DNA of 64,000 nucleotides from Pholiota molesta (taxonomy: Eukaryota > Basidiomycota > Agaricomycetes > Agaricales > Strophariaceae), in assembly GCA_014925825.1 (NCBI GenBank), contig JACGCK010000063.1:124001-188000 (forward strand). Reading direction: 5' to 3'. Of this stretch, positions 36,201-48,074 are shown piece by piece. Under the pieces are notes generated by a model. It saw nothing but the letters and a program-made list of their open reading frames with translations, searched no databases and was not told the origin of the DNA. The stretch's first letter is position 1, and each line of letters opens with the position of its first letter. Made by a program: the position numbers and the translations under genes.

Positions 36201-38282
36201 ATGGTACCATGTACTTCGACTATAGGGCAATGGGAAACTGGCCAGGACAGTTGAATGGAAGACGTCAAGTGACACTTGTCTATACCATCCGACTTCGTCG
36301 ATTGTACCCATACCCAGGGCTACTCACCTACTATACATGACATCAGAAGACATTATGTGTCATGCTGTACTCCGTGGGCTATTCAGACGTCTCAAGTACG
36401 TCCCGCATGGCCGTTCAGGCCCAATTCTCACTATTTTCCGCTTCGAGAGTTACTACTAAAATGAAACCTAATGCTTATGCATCCTCGTCCGTGCACTCAG
36501 TGCATAGAACTTTTATACCGCACAAAAATCTTAATGCTCTGCGGGGCTAGCTCCTTGAGAATTATTTGATATCCCAGGACCACGCCGGTTGGTACTTGCA
36601 CCAATGTTCGCATATAGAGCCCAACATAGTACAGATAGTTATACTAGTTGTATGATGGTCTTGAGAATGTGGGATGAATATGTCGTTCGAGTGCTGATCT
36701 GTTTGCTCCTTCAGTATGATTTTGAAGTTTGATGACTTTTCTGCTGAACCGAGAGTGATGTTACAAAGGTGTCGTCCACACGAATCCCACAGATCTGGAA
36801 CGTCATATCCACCCAGTCGGAAAACGCAAACCAGCTCAAAAACGATTGGCCTATCCGAGTCAATTCTTCACCGGAGAAAATGGACTCGATTGTTCCTCGT
36901 GGAAGAAATCAGAACACTATGGATCACGACCCTTGATCTCATCTTTAGTGAGAGCATTGGAAATCGACAACCAATCGCATCATTTTGATCTGCATTGGAC
37001 TCGTTCGCGTCGTAAAGTGGCGGTCAATAGCAAACGTGAAGGAGTGCTCGACAATAAGCCGAAAAAACTTTTGTTCAGTAGTGGTCGAATCGTACTTGAA
37101 CCCTACTCAAGCCCTGATGTCAACACCAAGAGTGGAATAAGTCGATATTGTCATCATCTGAAGGAATGGAACCATGAATTGGCTGTGACTGCGAGTCGGT
37201 TCACCCGGCTCTAACTTCTTTAAGTCTGAAATGATATGCATTGGGGTTCAATATCAATGATATACATCTGGTAAAGACTGAAGAACAGACTGTTTTTGGA
37301 GACGCAGAATTGTCAACTCAACTGGCTAAATACTTTGCGACTACTAAAAGGGGCATGCATCCAGCTTGATCAGGACGTTCAATCTTCAGGTTAGATCGAC
37401 TTAAAGTTAAAGTTTAATATTTGTTTGACAGATTTAGAAGCATCTGAATAATTTTAAAATCAATTCCTGCACACCATGGATGGATCTACGTTAGATAAGA
37501 CGTGGTATGTGGTTCAGAATTCTTTTGGCACACTTTTCGCAGCTAAGTTCCATCGAACTCCATCTGCCAACACAAATCGCCGAACTTTGATCACATTTTT
37601 GTTTCAGTGATGACAGAAACTCCGGTTGAGTAGCTTTCTATCATTACAGGATCTTAAACCCAAGACGAAGAATAATGAAATGACAAGGGTATCTAGAATC
37701 CATTGGAGAAATTGAAGTCTACCAATTTCATGATTGCTCTGACCTTAATCCGGCATTTCATTTGATCGTAATTGGCAAGCAGTGCAATTCCTCTCTCGAA
37801 AGGGTTATTGTAACAATGGAGGGTTAGAACCCTAATACGGCGTCGCCGGGAATTTATGACTCGAGGACGGTAGTCCCAGTAGCATATTACTATCTCGTGT
37901 TGGTAATTTCGGGCCTGTGTAGAGTGTTTGGAGAAGGCTTCCACGCTCTTTGCGAGCCCCATTGTGATACTAAGCGCTCGTGAAAAGTGTCACACTGCGT
38001 CAGTGAGTCATTGACCTCCGGTTCGGAACATTCAGTAATATTACGGACTGACCACAGAAAACAGCTTCAGATGTTTTGCAGTCCGGCCTTCTATAGGGTA
38101 TACCCCAGAGGGAGCAATATGATCTAACTGCATATCGTTCCAAGTTAATCGGATTTTGCTGCGCTGGAATCTTCAAGTTAGATCTCTACTTGGGATGCCC
38201 CGTGTAGTCAACATCCATGGTATGACAATTGCATACCCTTTCGCTCGATATACCCTAAGACAACGTCAGGGTATCTGAATGG
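33211..38282. other. 5-kb stretch without a supported gene
   Basis: Only frames of 60-122 codons are present. The longest, at 36846-37214 (plus), has no domain, no signal and no splice support. Composition is AT-rich and heterogeneous, as expected for old transposon debris or relaxed spacer. A recurring AGCGCCCAT motif occurs at 33681-33689 and inverted near 36092-36102. Confidence 0.55.
35453..35478. repeat. 13-bp perfect tandem duplication
   Basis: ATTATCCTTGCGA occurs twice head to tail in non-coding DNA. Confidence 0.85.
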
Positions 38283-38290
38283 TATATAAA
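38283..38290 (+). promoter_or_regulatory. TATA box of the GNAT gene
   Basis: TATATAAA lies 61 bases upstream of the ATG at 38344. It makes a start further upstream unlikely. Confidence 0.6.
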
Positions 38291-38343
38291 CCCTTGATTT
38301 AGGCTTGGTTTTCTTATTCACTCACAATCCATTCTCCCCTCAT

Positions 38344-39540
38344 ATGTCCTTCCTCGGCTCCAACAGTTCTTCGATGGCTGCCCCAGCCCTCAGGGACCTC
38401 AGAGTTCGCTATACTTCTAGCCCCTCCCAATTCATGCAGTATGATTTTGTGAGGCTCGCCCTCGAAGCTGAGCCGGTCGCGTCGAATGTTATATTGCCCA
38501 TTCTCCTCAAATGCGCGGATTTGGAAGCGCAAAACAGGATGCCGGCCGACCATCTATGGATCGTCGTCTACACCGTCCACGAAGGAGCCAGGAGCGTTGT
38601 TTTTATCGCGTCTTGCACCAACGGATATCTCGGCAAATACCCCATTTTTCTATTCACCCCGATCCCGTATGCCTACCTATCCGGCGACAACCTCGTCCCA
38701 GCGCTCCAGATGCTCGTCACAACCCTGCAGGACCATGTTCCGCCCAGTCGCGTCTACTCCGTTTTCGGTCCAGAAGTTATAACCAGAAAATTCTCTGGCA
38801 TGTGGACATACCGCACACGCATTCATGAGCTTCCCGAACCATATTACCATGCTAAAATCAGTTTTCTTACTGCCCAAACGCTGGTACAAGCGAATGCACA
38901 ACCGCGCGCCGACGAGAGAATTCAACTCAGGCCTGCTATTCAGGCTGATATCCCCGCGATTGGTGAACTTTGCGGAATGTTTGCCGCTGAAAGTGTAAGT
39001 CCCTTATTTAGGCATCATTCCCTCCTGAATTATACTCAGACTGATTTTTTCTGTCCAGCCACCGTTTACCCTCTCACCACGCAAGGCCAATAAGGAGGCC
39101 AAAATTCTAGTCGATAAGGAAGAGGTCTGGGTATACAGCGTCTGGAACCACGGACAGCCCGCCCCTCAGATCGCGTCAATTGTTGCGTTCACCCGAAACA
39201 CCGATAGAATGGCCACCATCAGCAAGGTGTACACCCACCCTCAATTTCGCGGGCAGCGCCGTGCTGAACAGCTCGTGCGGGAAGTCTGCAAATAGTACGT
39301 GTTGCTCTGCTCTTTTCTTGAACTCAGTACATCTGCTTATTGGGATGATTGTTTAGCTTGATTTTTACCTTGAACAAACGGTGGGTGGCACTGTTCGTCG
39401 GCATCGAAAACCCGGCGGCCAAGGTCTACGATCGCGTTGGCTTTGTGGGGCTTGCGCCCAACGAGGCTCCCGTGAACGGGGTCGACCCCTGGATCGAAAT
39501 TGGCTTCGACACCACCTACGTTGAACTTGGCCACTGGTGA
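38344..39540 (+). CDS. GNAT family N-acetyltransferase
   Basis: Three exons (38344-38994, 39059-39294, 39357-39540) join in frame to 356 residues; a second Met at 38374 is an alternative start. The N-terminal 200 residues are a mixed alpha/beta region. The C-terminal half is a GNAT fold: IQLRPAIQADIPAIGELC opens the domain, VYTHPQFRGQRRAEQLVREVC matches motif A for acetyl-CoA binding (R-G-x-x-x-A), and WVALFVGIENPAAKVYDRVGFV is the classical motif B end. This architecture occurs in fungal acyl-CoA N-acyltransferases of unknown substrate. The second splice uses the codon TA|C at KYL. No defects were found. Confidence 0.85.
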
Positions 39541-40290
39541 TCATATGCGCTTTCGAATGTCCCATAGATTTGCTCCAAAGGCTTGAATTCTTCTTAGAAT
39601 TATGACTGCGCCAATTCATGACAAGTAGACTATGATTCCTCCGAGTCCATTTGTTATATTTCCCTTGTTTTCGTTGCTTTCTTTGTAAATTAGATGTTTG
39701 TGGCAAATTTCATGTCGAAGCTCCTCCTCGACGATTCGCGTTTTCATGATATTTTTTCGCATACGTTTCCTTACTGTCGCGGAATCTATAAGTATATCCA
39801 TTCGTGATGTCGACGTTATTTCTGGCTCCGGTGTCACGCCAATCGCACTACCTGCCATTTAAGATTATTATAAGTTCTTCAAGACGGTTCACTTATCACT
39901 GATGGCAGATGGTAGTGCAGCCTAGTATCCCTCATTGAAGCGCTAATAATTAGTGAACATTGTAAAGGATGAGAAGAGCTATCGGACACGATAAACGATC
40001 GCTGCAGGATCGGCGCCGACGCCTTCCGTGTATGGAATCTTGGTTTCTCGATGATTGAACATAGGTCAGAACAAATTTTAACCAAACATCGCAGCCCGGG
40101 GACGATGTAGAAATTTTGTCGCGGCGTGTCAATTCGAGCATAGCTCTCAAACAAACAGCCTGCGACGACTGACTTGGTCAATGATGACAATATGATTAAA
40201 CATGCAGTGGCTGCATTATTGAGCATAGCAAACGCACATGATCCTTGTGGCCTATGATACGAGGAAAGGTCATCTCCGACAAGATAGGCG
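39541..40290. other. intergenic
   Basis: Downstream of two converging genes. An 80-codon minus-strand frame at 39616-39858, Lys/Glu-rich and starting with a Met, has no recognisable domain and is not called. Confidence 0.45.
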
Positions 40291-40732
40291 TTACGCCGCA
40301 CTTCCTTTGCGAAAAATGGCTTGCGCCTGTTCGGCTAGGGTTTTCTCGACCTCTTCTGGTTGTATCTAATATTCCGTGGGGGGGTATCAGCGTGTCTGTC
40401 GTCTCTTTGGAGGCAGTGTGACATGTCACCGTTTTCTTTTCTGGCGTTGTTGGCAGTCCTTGCGCCTCGCGCTCAACCATAATCTATAGGAAACGTGGGT
40501 TCAAATTGAGAAGACATGAGGACCCCGCGTATTGGAAACACTGTACCTCTGCAAGCTCCCCAGATGAGCCGTTGTAGTTGAATCGAACATCAAGTGGGGT
40601 TTACACACCTCTGCCTCGTTTCATGGTATCTCGGTGAATTAGTACTGACATGACCACACCATATACTGATAGCGCAGCCAGAGAGTAGACTACGCCGCGA
40701 TGCAGAATGTCCCCGATGGACAGTCGAGCCAT
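40291..40732 (-). CDS. COX14: COX14-like mitochondrial assembly factor
   Basis: Short exons build a protein of about 84 residues. Exon 1 starts at 40732 and reads MARLSIGDILHRGVVYSLA, running on through one membrane helix (about residues 14-33) to HRDTMKRGR. The LHR motif before a single helix and the polar C-terminal tail match COX14, a small inner-membrane protein that helps assemble cytochrome c oxidase. The next clear exon gives MVEREAQGLPTTPEKKT; an intron (GTGACA..TATTAG) leads to EEVEKTLAEQAQAIFRKGSA and the stop at 40291. Joining exon 1 to the next exon in frame needs two extra bases, supplied exactly by an AG between two introns (ending CTTGCAG and starting GTACAG): a 2-base micro-exon, or a sequence slip. 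Identification is from pattern only. Confidence 0.55.
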
Positions 40733-41084
40733 GGATTGGGATGGAATACGTTTTCCGTTGTAAGCAAGCAAGCGGGAAGTTCGGAACGGAGGAGGTTTGT
40801 CACTATGTATGCACGTGTATGTAATAATGTATGGTCATATTTGTTTCGGGTATACGCTTGGCGTCGGCGACCTCCCTCAGACATCTTTCTATCATCCAAA
40901 CTTTTCACGTCCTCAAGCAACTAGAACAGCTTTTTCACACCTCGTCAACAGGCCTTCGAAGTCCATATTCCAACTAGGTTGTCAGATTTTGATATATATC
41001 AATACTTCCATGGCTGGTATGCATATTTTATGAGCCAAGTTTTGATCAATGACCGAGATTTATCGCTTCTAGAATCATGAATTC
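40733..41084. other. divergent promoter region
   Basis: Shared 352-bp upstream region of the COX14-like gene (minus) and the SET gene (plus). No discrete element recognised with confidence. Confidence 0.4.
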
Positions 41085-43264
41085 ATGCCCAACAACCTGG
41101 AAAACGTGGCAGTCCTTATAAAATGGTGTGCAGACAACTCCATAGTAACGGACGAAAGGATACGGATCTCCATCGACAATCAAACGGGGATTGTAGTGCG
41201 CTCTGAAGATGACTACATACACCCCCAGACCACCCGTACGTATGCCATCAACACATCTACGTTCACCCACAGTTCCCTGACGCGTCAATGTCTGTTTGGA
41301 TTGGATCGATTAGTTGTCAAAATCCCTAAGACCGCCGTGATCTCTGTTCGTTCATGCTCCTTGGCCGGCGCCATCCCTGAGGCGCCGTACGGTTTGCCTG
41401 CACAATTGTCTCTATCACTTGCGCTCTACGTAGAGATGTACGTCATCGGCGATCATGAGCTGCGCAGAGAGAACCTATCTTCTGACACTGACCTTGGTCC
41501 TTGTTATGTCACAGTTTAAAGGGAATGGAATCCCGGTGGCATGGGTATATACAATCCTTTCCCAGGGGTATTGTGGATCTGCCTTTGTTTTGGGATCTCT
41601 GCCTTGAGGAAAATACGCCCAGTACTTCTCAGCAGGGTCTCTCGAAAGGTAGTATATTTCTCAGAGGCACTGAAGCTGGTAAGATCTGTAATGGAAGACT
41701 GGAGAATGGGCGCACGAAATTGGTGTGTAAATTCTCCTTACTAAGCTCCGCGGCGTAGTGGACTCACAACTGTACTGCCGCATCGCTAATGGAAATAGGA
41801 AGAAGTGACTCACTTTTATCGTGAAGTTGCTGAGCCGCTGCTCTTGCGGAATGTGAATTTGTGGCGCAATAATGAATCAGATCACCCTACGCTGTTGGGT
41901 TTCTACCGCGCTTTCTCACTCGTCTCGTCTAGGGCGTTCCTTGTCGATGCATATCATGGCTTAGCCATGGTTCCAATCGCAGATGCGTACGTCATTCATA
42001 GATTACCTGCTGGTTTTCCAACAATAACAGTTCAAACTTTCAGTTTCAATCACGTTTTAGAAAACCATGTCCATCTTGAGGTAATAATCTTTGATCTTTC
42101 AACTCGATATATTCTCATATATCTATTCAGAGTGATTACAATGTCTGTTCTGAATGTGGGTCTTTCCAAGAATGCCCCCACGACAGAGATGAGGGCCCAA
42201 GTGACCCAATCGTCCGGATACCCTCGGACGAACATGATCTGTACTATGAAATGATCTCAAAAACCGCCATCCCTCCTCATACCGAAATCTTCAACACTTA
42301 CGGCGAGGATCTCACCAACGCACAGCTTCTCAATCAGTACGGATTCATTCTAGACGTGAACGAGAACGACCGCCTCTTTTGGACCATGGATGATGTGCTC
42401 GAAACACTTACGTTTGGACATACTACAAGAGGCGTACATGATTCTCACCGACAAAGGTTTGCCCAGGATCTCCGCGATATTTCGGCATACATTCTGGGGG
42501 ACGAGCTTGTCTTTGGCCAATCGCAGCTCGTTTACCATGAGGCCTCGGGCGAAAATGTTTTTTGTCTCAATTCTGACGGAATCATGTCGCACCATCTCTG
42601 GCTCGCGTTATTTGTCCTCTCGGTCTGGCGAAACTTTCCCAATATCAAACGGCTGGGACCTGACGTCGCCCAAATGGCGCTTTCTATCTTGGAACTCCAA
42701 GCTGAATTGGAAATTTTGGAAGATGATGAAGAGGATACAGACGACCAGAACAATGGCCAGTATGACAGGAAGCCCATTGGGAAGGTGCCTGCTGATCACC
42801 GCATCCCTGCACTCCTTCACGACATCGCCCGGTCTGCGGTGCAGCTCTGCGCTGCCCGCAAAGCGACCAGCGGGCCCGAGGGCGTCAGCGCCGAGCAGCT
42901 TTCTGACATAATAGACGCAGAGGTAAGTGCGACGTGCGATCGCTTTCATTTCGTATCCTTATCTCCTCCGCGTACGAGAGCGTTCATCTGATTAATATTC
43001 ATCTTACACCCCCAACCCCGACCTGTGCCCGCGTCCCTTGCCGTTCCCACCCTGACCCCGGCGTCCGCTGTGTTCTCCTGCCCCTTCTAGGCTGCGGGTG
43101 CGGATGGGGGCGATGGCGGTCCCCCCACGCGTACCGGGCTGGCGATCGCGGTGCTGCTGGGGGAGTGGTCGATTTTGGACGCGTGTGCGGCGGCGTGGGC
43201 CGCGCTGCTAGATCCCCTGAGGGCTATGCTCGACTCGCATTCGGATTCGGAGGGGGGCAGGTGA
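41085..43264 (+). CDS. SET-domain lysine methyltransferase (RKM/SETD6 type)
   Basis: Seven exons (41085-41235, 41314-41437, 41515-41722, 41799-41986, 42044-42080, 42131-42922, 43091-43264) close in frame to 557 residues. The split SET domain is complete. ESRWHGYIQSFPRG and FLRGTEA come first, then the insert region, then MVPIADAFNHV (cofactor pocket) and TEIFNTYGEDLTNAQLLNQYGF, the N-T-Y-G...L-L-x-x-Y-G-F signature of ribosomal/Rubisco-type protein lysine methyltransferases. A Cys cluster (CSECGSFQECPHD) sits between the two SET halves. The C-terminal helical part fits the substrate-binding domain, with an acidic linker (EILEDDEEDTDD). The expected substrate is a non-histone lysine such as a ribosomal protein; this is inferred from family only. 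Confidence 0.88.
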
Positions 43265-43338
43265 ACGGCGGCGGATCCTCCTGGTTTGGTGTTCGCACCA
43301 GTTCGGGGTTTCTTGATGCGGATGAAGTGGGGGGGTTC

Positions 43339-43565
43339 AGGGCTCGGGAGATGGGCTGCTCGTATAGGTCTGTGTAGGTGCAGAGCATTTTGTACTTAAT
43401 ACTGTCCGGCATCTCGTCGTCTCAACATTTTGTTAGTGTAGGCAACGGGCGAGCTCGGGAAGCGGGCTGCTCGGACAGGTTGCAGATGCAGGGCATTTTT
43501 AACTTAATCGAATATACTTAATACCCGGCATTTAATGGTCTTCGCATTTTGTCAGTTTAGGTAGT
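43339..43565. repeat. diverged ~110-bp tandem duplication
   Basis: Copy 1 (about 43339-43443) and copy 2 (about 43448-43565) share, in order: a GCTCGGGA block, GGGCTGCTCG, AGGT..GCAG..GCATTTT, ACTTAAT, CCGGCAT, and CATTTTGT.AGT.TAGG. Copy 2 has a small internal expansion. It lies directly downstream of the SET stop codon, probably in 3' untranslated DNA. Confidence 0.65.
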
Positions 43566-43937
43566 TGGATTTGGGTTAGACAGTGGCGCGAGTACGGCAG
43601 CACTAGAGTGACATGAAAGCGAGAACCGCTCTCATACAATGGGCCCCGCCACTGGTCTACGTCGGACGTATTCTGTCCTTGGGCTCGTGCACCGTAGGCT
43701 CAGTATGGAATCAATCATTTTACATGTAGATCCACAGCGGACGACGCATCCCCTCGGCCCTGAGCCAGAGCCACATACACATACCCAGTGTATAACCCTT
43801 ATACGCAGAACCGCGATCAGATCCAGCGACACCCACAGGCTGCGCGCGCTGAAGGGCACGCCACCCAAAAAAAAGATCGACGTTCCAATCCCCCCGCCGA
43901 TAGCGGCGGATGTGGACGATTGCAAGGCTTTTCTAAA

Positions 43938-43957
43938 ACATACATACATACATACAT
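43938..43957. repeat. (ACAT)n microsatellite
   Basis: Five ACAT units in non-coding DNA. Confidence 0.85.
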
Positions 43958-44345
43958 AGCCATGTACATAACTACATAACAGCAAGAGGATAAGAAAAGA
44001 AGGAACAACAACAACAACAGCAGCAGGAGCAGGAGCAAGATAGGTATAAGAAAAGACGACGGTGATGGGTGATTGGGTATTGGGGTATATAGCCAACCAA
44101 GAAAAAGAGCACGTAGAAAGATAGAGGCACAGTTCTGTCCAGGTGTGATAGATATGCAAGAGATAGTGTTGGTAAATATTAGTTTCGGGGTAGCCGATGA
44201 TGATCATGCGGATTGGATAGGATTAGGATACGAGGTGCGAATATGAAGATGGATGTTCGGTCGTGGGGTGGCATGATGGTGACATACATAGTTCGCGGGT
44301 GTGAATTGCCTTTTATAGCAAGCGTCGTGGTTTTTGGAGGCAGGT

Positions 44346-45783
<1,438 letters not shown>

Positions 45784-47787
45784 GAAGCCCCGGTGCGTCT
45801 AGGGAGGAGATGTGGGACGGTGAAAGAAAGGAGAGCCCATCAGAGCCCATTGTTAACTGATTTCGGGCAAATCCCGTACGCTACATACGAATCGGGATAG
45901 ATTGGTCACGTGCGGAATACAATGGCCATCGGATTCCCTGGCCCTGGATCAGTGGCACGCTAAATACAATGGACGCCTTCGTTGGAACAAAGCTGCGCTT
46001 ACTGGCTCTGATGCTGTCGAGCAGCTGCGAAATACAAGCTAATACAAGGTCCCTTGGCGATACTCATGTTGCCAACTGTGCGTCGGGGTTGTCGTTAAGG
46101 CGGGCCGCATTATTTCCGACTCAAATCCGTGTGTGCATTTTGTGTGCACGGAATGACTATCCACGAGAGAAGGTGTCTACCAGAGAGAATAGACATTTTG
46201 GGTGGAAAGGAAACTCAGATCAGCTGATGTACCTATGTCGTGGTCAAAACAAGAGCAACTGAGGGTGATCAAGACTCGAGACTTGAGAGGCGACTTTCGT
46301 TGGACTTTTCGTATCAGTAATTGCGGTCAGTCAAGTTGCATCATGATTAGAGATCTCTTTAGTGCTGGTAAGAATCGCGGACATACAGACTCTTCTGCTC
46401 CGTGGTAATGCCTGGATATATAAGTACGATGTGCCTTTCTAAAAAAAACATTCTTCATCGGAGATCTCTCAAAATCTTCAAACTTCATTGACAGCTTGTT
46501 GACAGCAAAACTCGAGTCAAGAACACCGTAAAATTAAGAGCTTTCGAAGAGCTTTAGAATATCAAAATCTAAAGATATCTTACATTGTCGTGTCTTCATT
46601 GCACTTCGTAGGTGTAGGGGTACGTATAGATTATCGGAGAGTGCTGGAGACCTCGACACCTTCTACTAATACTGTACCTATAGTGGCATGATCGAAGAGT
46701 CACATCGCCAAGAAAGCGCCTTCTACACTAGGTGAAGGAATCCTATAAGTACTGCTAAGATCCCATACAATGGTCGCAAACGTAGGGTGAGAGAGGCTCT
46801 ATCACAATGTCACAAAATACCTTTAAATGCTCGGAACACTTCTGACGTTCGCAAGGCAGTTCTATAATAGAATTTATCAGAATGCAAGTAATCGTTACAT
46901 TGAGCTGGAGTCTTACGCGAAAAATTTGAGAGTTACAAGTCCTTGGAAAGCTTGCGAAGACTTTACAAATGAATTCCATTGTGTTCTCCATCTTGTAGCC
47001 GTACAATCCATGCAATACTGTAAAACTGGATGAAATATGTGAAATACTTGGTCTATAATTTACATCATCTTGCCCTGAATGTTATTGATAGAAATTGCTG
47101 TAATATGCTAGAAAACATACCATACATACGAGCAATATTACAGCAAGGAATTTGAATGTGGGAAATCATACTCACTTCCTCTTTTTCGACGTCCCAGCTG
47201 GACACGTGCTCATGCAGCATTTAGGCGCTGGACAGTGGAAGACGTATGTGCAATCTAGGCTGACACGAACTTGAATGTAAATCTAAGAAAAGTCATTACT
47301 CTATGCTAGCGCCAAAGGAATCCATTGTCCCAAGGTTGTTACCATAAAAGTCATTCTTATGGTAGTTGTAATCCCATTGTAATCCCAGGAAATATTCTAA
47401 TCCGATTGAAATTCAATAGAATTCATCTCATAAGATTGTGGTACTCTGAAAATGTCTGTATTGGGGTCATAGCTAACATCGTAATGGTAATGGAATAATT
47501 CTAATATCCTTGTACTTAAGGGTAGACGACATTTCTGAGGCATCGGAACGGGTATGATGATCGTAGCTACATTACAAGATAGTTAAAAGTTTCTGTCATG
47601 GTTTTTTGCATACTTATACTCAGGCTAAAATTTATAATGTATGGATTATATTCAGGCGAACCTACATACTAAAACTGCTTTTTTGCGGATGCAACTTGAA
47701 GAACGGGAGATGGCAAGGAGATGGCCGGCATTTCGCGGCCCGCAATCATGTGGTATTTCCATTTGAGTAAATTGTATTTGGCCTTGC
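45784..47787. other. long upstream region of the kinase gene
   Basis: About 2 kb with no supported gene. The kinase-proximal part is presumably its promoter. From about 46400 the sequence is AT-rich with short frames only and a TATATAAG near 46416 that has no recognisable gene downstream. Confidence 0.5.
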
Positions 47788-48051
47788 GTGGCAAAGGCCT
47801 CTGCATTTTCAGATCTAGTGCTTGAGGTCCGTCGTGCAAACGGTATCAAAACGGTATTCTCGTTTTGCCGTTCGGTTGCTCTGCTTGTCCTGTTTTTTTC
47901 GTTGCTTTTGTTCATCAGGACGGTCAAGTTCTCAACAAGGTCAGTATCGCTACTTCTATCACTCTTTGATCTCGTACTGAAACACGAGCAGGAACTTGAG
48001 GATTTGCAGCGGAGGTTGAGCCTCCACAGATATCGATACAGCAACGCATAA
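47788..48051 (+). CDS. possible small coiled-coil protein (3' part)
   Basis: A low-confidence candidate ending 24 bases before the UTP20 start codon. A segment SDLVLEVRRANGIKT (to about 47854), a second short exon DGQVLNK after a TTCATCAG acceptor, and a third exon ELEDLQRRLSLHRYRYSNA after GAGCAG join in phase with canonical intron ends. No upstream ATG exon was identified and no family is recognised; it could be chance. Confidence 0.25.
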   Translation: MAKASAFSDLVLEVRRANGIKTVFSFCRSVALLVLFFSLLLFIRTVKFSTRSVSLLLSLFDLVLKHEQELEDLQRRLSLHRYRYSNA

Positions 48052-48074
48052 CGACCAATTGAGTCATATCAACC

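Larger units (their letters stand above)
43265..44345. other. convergent 3' intergenic region
   Basis: Separates the SET and kinase genes, which converge. Contains a diverged tandem duplication, an ACAT microsatellite and an AAC/AGC-type repeat near 44003-44035. No gene supported. Confidence 0.55.

Noticed and set aside
36846..37214. 122-codon plus-strand frame
   Set aside because: No recognisable domain, signal or introns; isolated in AT-rich non-coding DNA.
39616..39858. 80-codon Lys/Glu-rich minus-strand frame
   Set aside because: Begins with a Met and looks mildly protein-like but has no family, no introns and no supporting context.
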